Shown piece by piece: positions 7,040-13,384 of a stretch of 45,253 nt of DNA. The notes under the pieces were generated by a model. The model was not told the DNA's origin. It saw only the letters and a program-made list of their open reading frames with translations, and did not search any database. Numbering within the stretch: position 1 is the first letter of the stretch; the number at the start of each line of letters is the position of its first letter. Where the stretch lies: contig FONU01000024.1 in the NCBI GenBank assembly GCA_900112995.1, positions 1-45,253 on the forward strand, given 5' to 3'. The translations under genes and the position numbers were made by a program. The DNA is from [Lactobacillus] rogosae (GTDB taxonomy: Bacteria; Bacillota; Clostridia; Lachnospirales; Lachnospiraceae).

Positions 7040-7898
7040 TCGTTTAACAAAACAGTATGGCAGGAAAATAGCGGTAGATTGTATTAGTGCAACCTTAAAG
7101 CCGGGAGTATATGGTCTTTTGGGGGCTAACGGTGCAGGTAAAACAACATTGATGCGTATGCTATGTGCTGTTTTGGAGTCAACCTCAGGGGAGGTATTGC
7201 TGGATGGAAAAGAAGTAACTTCGATGGGGGCAGATTACCGGAATGTGTTGGGTTATTTACCACAGGATTTTGGATATTATCCAAATTATACTGCGGTGGA
7301 GTTCTTAATGTATATTGCAGCACTGAAAGGAATACCGAAGAATGTTGCAAAAAAACGTGTGACTGAATTGTTGGAAGTGGTTGATTTAAGCTATGTGGCA
7401 AACAAAAAAGTAAAAACTTTTTCTGGTGGTATGAAACAAAGAGTAGGAATTGCACAGGCGTTACTTAATAACCCGAAAATTTTGATTTTGGATGAGCCGA
7501 CTGCAGGACTTGATCCGAAAGAGCGTGTCCGTTTTCGTAATCTGCTCTCAGAGTATGCAGGCGATAAAATTGTAATTCTTTCCACACATATTGTATCGGA
7601 TATAGAAGCAATAGCAGATGAAGTGCTATTGATGAAAAAAGGAAAATTTGTATTGCAGGGTACGGTTCCTGAGTTGATTCACAAGGCAAATGGTAAGGTT
7701 TGGGAGCTTTCTGTTTCTCCACAAGAAGCTAGACAATGGCAGACAAAAACAACGGTTGCTAATTTACGGCACGAAGGAAAAGAAATTATATTGCGTATTA
7801 TTTCAGACAATATGCCTAGTGAGCGAGCGGTTCCTTGTGAAGCTACATTGGAAGATCTTTATTTATTTTATTTTCCCACAGAGGAAGGAGTGAAATAG
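7023..7898 (+). CDS. ABC transporter ATP-binding protein
   Basis: A 291-residue ATPase of the CcmA/drug and bacteriocin exporter type. Walker A is GANGAGKTT at residues 34-42, the signature FSGGMKQRVGIAQ near 133-145, Walker B ILILDEPTAGLD near 151-162, and the switch histidine in LSTHIVSD near 186-193. The last ~80 residues form a variable regulatory tail. Its start lies inside the end of the upstream membrane gene and the permease gene follows after a 1-base gap. The pair likely exports a lipid, peptide or antibiotic. The substrate is unknown. Confidence 0.95.
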   Translation: MELSLDRLTKQYGRKIAVDCISATLKPGVYGLLGANGAGKTTLMRMLCAVLESTSGEVLLDGKEVTSMGADYRNVLGYLPQDFGYYPNYTAVEFLMYIAALKGIPKNVAKKRVTELLEVVDLSYVANKKVKTFSGGMKQRVGIAQALLNNPKILILDEPTAGLDPKERVRFRNLLSEYAGDKIVILSTHIVSDIEAIADEVLLMKKGKFVLQGTVPELIHKANGKVWELSVSPQEARQWQTKTTVANLRHEGKEIILRIISDNMPSERAVPCEATLEDLYLFYFPTEEGVK

Positions 7899-7899
7899 A

Positions 7900-9111
7900 A
7901 TGGAACTATTTTGGTTAGAGCATAAAAAGTTATGGCGAAAGAAAATTGTTAAAATATGTGTGTTGTTGTGTTTTGTTTATTATGTAATTTTTGGAAGCAT
8001 ACTTTCGTTTCAATGGTTCGGTTTTGGCAGTTCAGATGACTATACAAGTGCTTTTGGCAATAATTTTGATGGATATACAGTAATAAAGGATAGTCAGGGA
8101 TATGCACTTTCATTTGGTGGAGAATTGACTGATGAAACCTTGCAGCAAATAGTAAGTGATTATCAGCAAATGGAAGCTGACGGTATGGAGGAAGAACTGG
8201 AAAAGACAGACTGGCAGATAGTTAATAGTTGGCTCGGAACATTGTATCCGGAGCTTCGAGATACCAGTAATTATAAAACGATGATAAGCTATGTTGATCC
8301 GGATAAGTTAACAGGCTTCTATGAAAGAAGACAGCAGGTGCTTGATGAGTTTTTGGAGGTCAGTGGTCAGGTAGGAGCTGAAAAAGAGTTTTTACATCAG
8401 ATAGAGAGAAAGGTAGAAAAACCATTTCGTTATGAGTGGGTAGAAGGCTGGTCAACGCTTCTTGGTAGTATGGTTGCGGATCTGGGAGTTGTGATGGCTT
8501 TGTTTCTCGGTATTGTTTTATCCTCTTTATTTGCGGGCGAATGGCATGATAATACAAGCACACTAGTATTGACGACTCGAAATGGCTGGGGGAAAATCGC
8601 TCTTGCCAAAATTCTTACTGGTTTAGCTTTTACAGTGGAGTTATTTGCATTACTTGCTGTTTCAAATGTTATATCACAGTTGTTTTTTATGGGAACTGCC
8701 GGATGGGATATGCCGATTCAGAATATCAAGCTGATTGCTGTTGCACCTATGAATATGCTGCAGGCAGAAATTTATGAATATGCCTTTGTACTGCTTGGAG
8801 CAATAGGTTTTGCCGGAATTGTTATGTTTATATCAGCGGCTGTAAAAAATAATGTACTTACCTTATTGCTTAGTCTGACTGTTGTATATGGACCAATGAT
8901 GATTGCAGAATATCTTCCTTATGAAATGCAAAAAGCATTGGATTTAATACCATTGGTAGGAAGTTCAACAGATATTTTCAGAACTAATACTTTTAGTATT
9001 TTTGGGAAGCTTATCTGGTCACCATATCTACTTATTACAATTCCTGTCTTGATTGGTATTCTATGTATGCCATTCGCTATAAAGAGCTGGTCAAGAAGGA
9101 TGAAGGCATAA
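7900..9111 (+). CDS. ABC-2 type transporter permease
   Basis: A 403-residue membrane subunit. One membrane segment at residues ~14-38 (KICVLLCFVYYVIFGSILSF) is followed by a large hydrophilic domain of ~145 residues (~40-185) that should face outside, then about five membrane segments from residue ~195 to the end. This 1+5 layout with a large first loop is usual for ABC-2 exporters such as the gliding/bacitracin types. It partners the ATPase just upstream (GAAGGAGTGAAATAG ribosome binding region). The stop at 9111 lies 8 bases ahead of the VanY-like gene. Confidence 0.9.
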   Translation: MELFWLEHKKLWRKKIVKICVLLCFVYYVIFGSILSFQWFGFGSSDDYTSAFGNNFDGYTVIKDSQGYALSFGGELTDETLQQIVSDYQQMEADGMEEELEKTDWQIVNSWLGTLYPELRDTSNYKTMISYVDPDKLTGFYERRQQVLDEFLEVSGQVGAEKEFLHQIERKVEKPFRYEWVEGWSTLLGSMVADLGVVMALFLGIVLSSLFAGEWHDNTSTLVLTTRNGWGKIALAKILTGLAFTVELFALLAVSNVISQLFFMGTAGWDMPIQNIKLIAVAPMNMLQAEIYEYAFVLLGAIGFAGIVMFISAAVKNNVLTLLLSLTVVYGPMMIAEYLPYEMQKALDLIPLVGSSTDIFRTNTFSIFGKLIWSPYLLITIPVLIGILCMPFAIKSWSRRMKA

Positions 9112-9119
9112 ATAACAAT

Positions 9120-9806
9120 ATGGCAAAGAAAAGAGATAAAAAAAATAAGTTGCGAGGGAAATGGTTGAGAGGAATTATCATAGTTTACTTGTTTTTGATA
9201 CTATGTAATCTATTTCACGAATTTCCTTCAAGATTAGGGAATTTACATAGTATTCCGGTTTCGGAGGAGTGGTATTTAATTGTAGTAAACCGTTGGAATG
9301 AAATACCGGAAGATTATAGAGTGGAATTAACAGAATTATTGAATGGTCAAAAGGTGGATAGTATGATATATCCGTATTTACAAGAAATGTTTGATGCAGC
9401 AAGGAAAGATGGAATATATCCGGTTGTTCGGGAAGGCTATCGAACTTATGAAGAACAGCAGAAAATATTAGATGATAAGATAAAGGCTTATATAAATGAA
9501 GGATATTCACAGTCAAGAGCAGAAAGAACTGCTAAGGAATGGGTAGCTTTGCCCGGAACAAGTGAACACCAATTAGGCATTGCAGTCGATATTAATGCTG
9601 ATAAATCAAAGAGCTCAAATGATGAGGTATATACGTGGCTTGCCGCAAATGCACATAATTATGGTTTCATATTACGGTACCCACAAGGGAAACAGGAGAT
9701 TACAGGGACAAGCTATGAGCCATGGCATTATCGATATGTAGGAGTAGATGTGGCACGAGAAATTTATGAAAGAGGAATATGTCTTGAAGAATATTTTGAG
9801 CAATAG
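9120..9806 (+). CDS. D-alanyl-D-alanine carboxypeptidase, M15 family (VanY-like)
   Basis: A 228-residue, single-pass membrane-anchored peptidase. A basic N-terminus and a membrane segment at residues ~15-36 (KWLRGIIIVYLFLILCNLF) lead to an extracellular zinc peptidase domain. The motif EGYRTYEEQQ, the zinc-binding SEHQLGIAVDI and the final EPWHYRYVG define the VanY/DacB group, which trims the terminal D-Ala from peptidoglycan peptides. I chose the ATG at 9120, since an earlier in-frame ATG at 9063 lies within the permease gene. As last gene of the sigma/ABC operon it suggests a cell-wall stress or glycopeptide-related response (inferred). Confidence 0.92.
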   Translation: MAKKRDKKNKLRGKWLRGIIIVYLFLILCNLFHEFPSRLGNLHSIPVSEEWYLIVVNRWNEIPEDYRVELTELLNGQKVDSMIYPYLQEMFDAARKDGIYPVVREGYRTYEEQQKILDDKIKAYINEGYSQSRAERTAKEWVALPGTSEHQLGIAVDINADKSKSSNDEVYTWLAANAHNYGFILRYPQGKQEITGTSYEPWHYRYVGVDVAREIYERGICLEEYFEQ

Positions 9807-9814
9807 ATTGGGGA

Positions 9815-10201
9815 GTGAGGATTATAGCTAAGTTACTGTTGCTTTCACTTGAGGAAGATGAAGAAGTAGTATTAAATGCAGTTATGTCTGCATTGAGAAG
9901 TTTTGAAAATAAAACACAGTTAAAAGAAGAAATAGCGTGTGAAAAATTAGCCTTTGCAGGAATGGAAATAGATGCATCAAAACGGTTAGTATATCGTGGT
10001 GAGAAAGAAGTAAATATTACGTTTACAGAATTTGAAATATTGCATTTATTAGCAAGGAATCCAGGCAGAGTGTTCAGCAAGGAGCAGATTTATGATATTG
10101 TCTGGAAGGAATCCTATTCCGGCGATTACAACATCATCATAAGCCATAACCGGAATATTCGGGAGAAGATAGAGGATAATCCAAGTAAGCCAATCTACAT
10201 A
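9815..10201 (+). pseudogene. Truncated winged-helix response regulator
   Basis: From a GTG behind TTGGGGA the frame encodes a helical start (LLLLSLEEDEEVVLNAVMSA). An OmpR/PhoB winged helix follows (GMEIDASKRLVYRGEKEVN, FTEFEILHLLARNPGRVFS, SKEQIYDIVWKESYSGDYN, NIREKIEDNPSKPIYI). The family ending VWGVGYRF should come next but is replaced at base 10202 by an unrelated segment. The receiver domain is absent, which in this subtype may be original. The loss of the last beta-hairpin makes DNA binding doubtful. Placed after vanY, it could be the relic of a VanR-like regulator. Confidence 0.75.
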
Positions 10202-10429
10202 CATGTGGAGACGTGCGTTTTATTGTCCCGAAAGGCTCCAGATGCCGAAATTAAGGTAAGATTGGATATGTCGGAATTAGACATAACAAGTGCAGAAAGC
10301 AAGGCAAAAGTGCCACAAGCAGGTTTTTTTTATACAACAAAAGCTGGCATAACCGCCAGCTTTGTTACTGTTCAGAATCATCCAGATTATCTATTGCATA
10401 TTCACAGCATTGAACGACTAATTGATTAA
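10202..10429 (+). pseudogene. Tail fragment of a 23S rRNA methyltransferase-like protein fused in frame
   Basis: The frame continues from the regulator as HVETCVLLSRKAPDAEIKVR then LDMSELDITSAESKA. I recognise this as the end region of RumA/RlmD-like methyltransferases carried on Firmicute mobile elements, where HVETVxLLS precedes the catalytic end and a LDMxxMDLTSAESKATY tail. After SKA the usual tail is deleted. The remaining ~35 residues overlap a hairpin and run antisense to the RHH gene. This is a deletion scar and not a designed fusion. Confidence 0.6.
10340..10363 (-). terminator. Intrinsic terminator of the RHH gene
   Basis: AAAGCTGGC pairs with GCCAGCTTT (perfect 9-bp stem). On the minus strand it is followed by TGTTGTATAAAAAAAA, and it comes directly after the stop of the RHH gene. 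Confidence 0.6.
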
Positions 10430-10535
10430 GTGAAATATTTTTATCAGAAGCCAATTTGTTTAGCTGTTCTAAAAGCTCAACAGGCAATCTAAATGTTCTG
10501 TTTTCGTATTCTTGTTTTTTAATCTTAAATTTCAT
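10365..10535 (-). CDS. Ribbon-helix-helix (Arc-type) protein
   Basis: A 56-residue protein: a basic start MKFKIKKQEYENRTFRLP, then VELLEQLNKLASDKNISLN and QLVVQCCEYAIDNL. The short beta strand followed by two helices with the S-x-N turn is the MetJ/Arc fold of small DNA-binding repressors or antitoxins. I prefer the ATG at 10535, with GGGTGA upstream; a longer 88-residue version would read through junk of another remnant. No toxin partner is visible next to it. It is likely a leftover from the mobile element. Confidence 0.65.
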   Translation of the reverse strand: MKFKIKKQEYENRTFRLPVELLEQLNKLASDKNISLNQLVVQCCEYAIDNLDDSEQ

Positions 10536-10568
10536 ATAAATCACCCAGACAAAAGGACAACCAGATTT

Positions 10569-10679
10569 ATGAAAAAAATTATTTTCGGTGTTGTTTGTAG
10601 CAGCACAGCAACCAGAACAACCTGCTGCCACAGAACCAGAAAAACCCGCACAGGCAAATAATTGTCATTAAATATTTAT
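10569..10679 (+). pseudogene. Scrap of a secreted or surface protein
   Basis: An ATG frame begins MKKIIFGVVCS, a signal-peptide-like start, then becomes improbable. A neighbouring frame reads AAQQPEQPAATEPEKPAQAN, a Pro/Glu/Ala linker typical of surface proteins. The two frames together suggest a broken short lipoprotein or wall protein. Low certainty. Confidence 0.3.
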
Positions 10680-10702
10680 CATTTGAATATATCAGATAAA
10701 AG

Positions 10703-10728
10703 AAAGCTGGGGTAAATGCCAGCTTTTT
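10703..10728 (+). terminator. Intrinsic terminator
   Basis: AAAGCTGG pairs with CCAGCTTT, followed by TTTT. The stem is almost the same as the hairpin at 10340. Confidence 0.65.
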
Positions 10729-10842
10729 TAATGCCCGAAATTCCATAATACATATGCGTTGTCTGGCATATTAGATAAGAACAAATTAAAAAGGATATTG
10801 GAGGTGGATTGGATGAAATACAAGTAAATTATGCTTATTTTG

Positions 10843-11088
10843 TTAAAAGAACGGATAGATTTTTTCATATATTTTGAAAGCTCTTTTAAAATGTGTTTTG
10901 GCTTGTGAAAGATTGGCGGTCATCAGATAAATGGTTCCAAGGGTTTCCAGAATTTTGGCATAATCCAGATAGTCATCGGAATGGTATTCCTTGATGATGC
11001 CAGATGCTTTGAATTTGGTAGTGAGAATGTACTGCTCATCATCACTGAGATAAAATTGCACCGGATTGGTACGGTTTCGGTTTGCCAT
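10843..11088 (-). pseudogene. mobC start (copy B) fused to a TPR-protein fragment
   Basis: The first ~30 residues, MANRNRTNPVQFYLSDDEQ then YILTTKFKASG, are the start of MobC, with an intact frame here. At about base 10997 the sequence switches to EYHSDDYLDYAKILETLGT then IYLMTANLSQAKTHFKRAF, a tetratricopeptide repeat from an unrelated protein, and stops after 81 residues. The junction falls exactly where the direct-repeat similarity with copy A ends. The open frame is intact, so a short hybrid protein could be made, but it looks like a recombination scar. Confidence 0.7.
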
Positions 11089-11292
11089 TGTGCCACGTTC
11101 TTTCTAAATTTGGGTACAAAAAAACTGCTGTAAAATGTTCGATTTTTACAACAGTCTGTTTCGTGTTTTATTCAATTTTGGGTGTAACTACCCATAGCAA
11201 ATTATACAAAGACGATAGCAAAGGTTAAGGTATTCCAACGGAAAACCGAAGAAAAATCTAAAGAGGGTTAGGGATACTTCCCTATGGAAATT
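10999..11292 (-). repeat. Direct repeat, copy B (mobC start plus oriT-like region)
   Basis: This matches 5139-5449 in the same orientation, including the terminator hairpin (11117-11155) and the candidate oriT (11264-11292). Together the copies bracket ~5.5 kb that includes the sigma/ABC/VanY operon, so recombination between them could delete or release that segment. Confidence 0.85.
11117..11155 (-). terminator. Hairpin terminator upstream of mobC copy B
   Basis: The structure is the same as at 5262: ACTGTTGTAAAA pairs with TTTTACAGCAGT on the minus strand, followed by seven T. Confidence 0.65.
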
Positions 11293-11304
11293 ATTTTTCA
11301 TTAG

Positions 11305-11775
11305 TTAAAGGTTTTTAACTTTTCCGATTTTAAAATACATGAAGACTTGCATTTAGTAGCGGCAAAGGAAGCTACTATGACAGATGAAGGAAATATTGAA
11401 TATTGGTATTGTAATGCTTGTGACAGATATTACATCAGGCAGGATGGGCTTGTTGAAATTGAAAAATCACAGACTGTTATTGCAAAGCTTAAAGATACAA
11501 CACCACCGGCAGATGTAACACCACCGGCAGATGTAACGCCACCGGCAGATGTAACACCACAGGAAGATATAACACCACCGGCTGATACAACATCACCAGC
11601 CGATATAACACCTGCGACCGATACGGATAAAGAAGCTAAGGCAGAAGCAGTAAAAGAACAGACTCCTGGTACGGGAGATGACAAACGTACATTAGCATGG
11701 CTTCTTATGTTTGTAATAGGAGGAGCAGGAGTAATAGTATTTGGTAAGAAAAATAAGTTTACAGATAAAATTTAA
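11305..11775 (+). pseudogene. C-terminal fragment of a sortase-anchored surface protein
   Basis: The frame is open from 11305 without a plausible start or ribosome binding site, so the 5' part is missing. The visible part begins HEDLHLVAAKEATMTDEGN then IEYWYCNACDRYY, a repeat domain with CxxC seen in Lachnospiraceae surface proteins. A Pro-rich linker follows, with three exact TPPADV units (18-base repeats near 11505-11560) and degenerate copies. The end is a cell-wall sorting signal: TPGTG, a hydrophobic stretch (LAWLLMFVIGGAGVIVFG) and a basic tail KKNK. TPGTG is close to the (S/N/P)PxTG signals used by some clostridial class B sortases, and a class B sortase is encoded at 32161. Confidence 0.7.
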
Positions 11776-11795
11776 AATGGAGTAAAATAATAAAT

Positions 11796-11840
11796 TGCTG
11801 GAATTCTGGTTCATTTATAGAATCTGAGTTCCAGCTTTTT
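11796..11840 (+). terminator. Intrinsic terminator
   Basis: GCTGGAATTC pairs with GAGTTCCAGC (9 of 10, one G-U), followed by TTTTTG. Confidence 0.8.
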
Positions 11841-11868
11841 GTATAAGACAAAAATTTTGTGTTATAAT
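11839..11868 (+). promoter_or_regulatory. Sigma-A type promoter
   Basis: TTGTAT, an 18-base spacer and TATAAT. It lies ~50 bases ahead of the start of the Cys-rich gene at 11919. Confidence 0.6.
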
Positions 11869-11918
11869 GTTTTACAGGATTTTTGATGGAATATTTATTT
11901 ACGAGGAGGAAGCAAAGG

Positions 11919-12305
11919 GTGGATGAATTGAAGTGCAATAATTGTAAATATAAAACTAATGTATCCAATACAGAGGAAACAGGAACTGCAATATGTTCAT
12001 ATCCGCAAGGCGAATGGTTTGTTGTAAATGTTGAAGATAGCTGCCATTATATTCCTGAAAAAAAGGAGCTTACCTGTGGAGATTGTTCAAGACTGAATGA
12101 AGATACCGGCTGCTTTGCCTGCCAGGAAACGGATAGTGCAATGTATAATGGACATTTGTGTATTGGATTTATAGATAAAAGGGAAGAGGAATTCAACAGC
12201 ATACTTATGTTTTGGAAGGTACAAGGTTTATATGACCGGGAAAAAATAAATAAATTACTAGATGATTTCGAACAGTCATATGACAGGCTTTTTAATCAGG
12301 AGTAA
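11919..12305 (+). CDS. Cys-rich hypothetical protein
   Basis: A 128-residue soluble protein. I place the start at the GTG eight bases after GAGGAGGA; earlier in-frame starts would put the ribosome binding site inside the gene. It has two cysteine groups: LKCNNCKYKTN with a later CSYP at residues ~4-30, and ELTCGDCSRLNEDTGCFACQ at ~50-70, followed by CIGF. This pattern fits one or two zinc or iron-sulfur knuckles. The C-terminal ~40 residues are helical (REKINKLLDDFEQSYDRLF). I do not recognise the family. It has its own promoter and ends back to back with the araC gene. Confidence 0.75.
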   Translation: MDELKCNNCKYKTNVSNTEETGTAICSYPQGEWFVVNVEDSCHYIPEKKELTCGDCSRLNEDTGCFACQETDSAMYNGHLCIGFIDKREEEFNSILMFWKVQGLYDREKINKLLDDFEQSYDRLFNQE

Positions 12306-13121
12306 TTAATTCTTTGCATGTAATTTCTTATACTGCGAAGGATTTACTCCGGCTATTTCTTTAAAAACGCGGTTGAAGTGTGTGAGGTTGGAAAATCCGG
12401 TCAGCGTTGCAACCTCGGTGACATTTTTATCAGTTTCCTTGAATAAACGTTCTGCGTTCATTATGCGTGTGCGTTTTATATAGTCAACAACAGTACGGTT
12501 AGTATTTTTCTTAAATTCACGACAAAGATAGTAAGTACTTATATGAAACATATCTGCAAGAACATCAAGTGATATGTCGTGTTCATAGTTGTTGTTGATA
12601 TAGTTAATAATATGCGTTGTTCTGTTATGTCTTTCAATACCAATGGTGCTCTCTTTCATTCCAAGAACTGTAATAATTATAAGATTCACAAGTGCTTCCA
12701 TCTGTTCCTGCTTGTATGCTGAGGCAGAGTTCTGGGCTTCAAGAAAATAGTACATAAGCCTTCTTAACTTTTTTAATGATTCAGTATCAGACTTGTATAC
12801 ACAGTATGAGTCTGCAAGCTTCTGCCTCAGGGCATCTGATGAAATTATGTCCGGTCTGAAATAAAGTACAATCCTTGAAAATGTGCATCCTTGTTCACTG
12901 TAGGAACGATGCATAGTCTGAGGTGGGAATATAATACAATCACCAGCCTCGGTTTTATACAATTTATCGTCTATATAGTGATATCTTTCACCATTATCTA
13001 AAAAATACAATTCATAATAATCGTGATAGTGCGAACGTGTCATATTATCGTTGACGCTGGCAGTATGTGCTGCAGCTATGGATTCACCAAGTGACATAAG
13101 GTTCTGTGCTACATCTATCAT
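12306..13121 (-). CDS. AraC-family transcriptional regulator
   Basis: A 271-residue regulator. The N-terminal ~150 residues are a cupin sensor (RSHYHDYYELYFLDNGERYH, IIFPPQTMHRSYS). The C-terminal ~100 residues are the double helix-turn-helix (HDISLDVLADMFHISTYYLC and NVTEVATLTGFSNLTHFNRV, then FKEIAGVNPSQYKK). The start is the ATG after GGAGG; a longer version lacks a ribosome binding site. It is transcribed away from the GH31 and TRAP genes and most likely controls them in response to a sugar-like ligand. Copies of CTGTATAGTT in the intergenic region are candidate binding sites. Confidence 0.93.
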   Translation of the reverse strand: MIDVAQNLMSLGESIAAAHTASVNDNMTRSHYHDYYELYFLDNGERYHYIDDKLYKTEAGDCIIFPPQTMHRSYSEQGCTFSRIVLYFRPDIISSDALRQKLADSYCVYKSDTESLKKLRRLMYYFLEAQNSASAYKQEQMEALVNLIIITVLGMKESTIGIERHNRTTHIINYINNNYEHDISLDVLADMFHISTYYLCREFKKNTNRTVVDYIKRTRIMNAERLFKETDKNVTEVATLTGFSNLTHFNRVFKEIAGVNPSQYKKLHAKN

Positions 13122-13384
13122 AATAATCCTCCATTCTTGTGCTGCTTCTTTGCGCATCTCAAGTTTGTGCGAAGCAATATTTATATATTTCACAACTGTA
13201 TAGTTATATTTAATATATTATAAGTAGTATACAACGAAAAATTTGAAAGTGCAAGAAATGTAAAAAAACCAATTTATCCTGTCAATATCTGTATAGTTTT
13301 AATTATTGAATAGTTGTATAAATTAATTATAAACAAAACATAAACAAGAGATTATCAGATTACTGAAAGGAGATAAAAAATAAT
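13122..13384. promoter_or_regulatory. Divergent control region between araC and GH31
   Basis: The word CTGTATAGTT occurs at 13196-13205 and again at 13289-13298 in the same orientation. A related TAGTTGTATA occurs at 13311-13320. AraC proteins usually bind such direct repeats. A possible promoter for the GH31 operon is TTGAAT, 16 bases, TATAAA near 13306-13333. Both genes have strong GGAGG-type ribosome binding sites. Confidence 0.5.

Noticed and set aside
5750-9811. Two-component van-type resistance operon
   Set aside because: Only a VanY-like peptidase and a broken winged-helix regulator are present. No ligase, dehydrogenase or sensor kinase was seen, so resistance is not claimed.
10365-10535. 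Toxin-antitoxin pair with the RHH protein
   Set aside because: No toxin-like reading frame lies next to it on the same strand.
11500-11600. CRISPR-like 18-base repeats
   Set aside because: They encode an in-frame TPPADV linker without spacers, so they are protein repeats.
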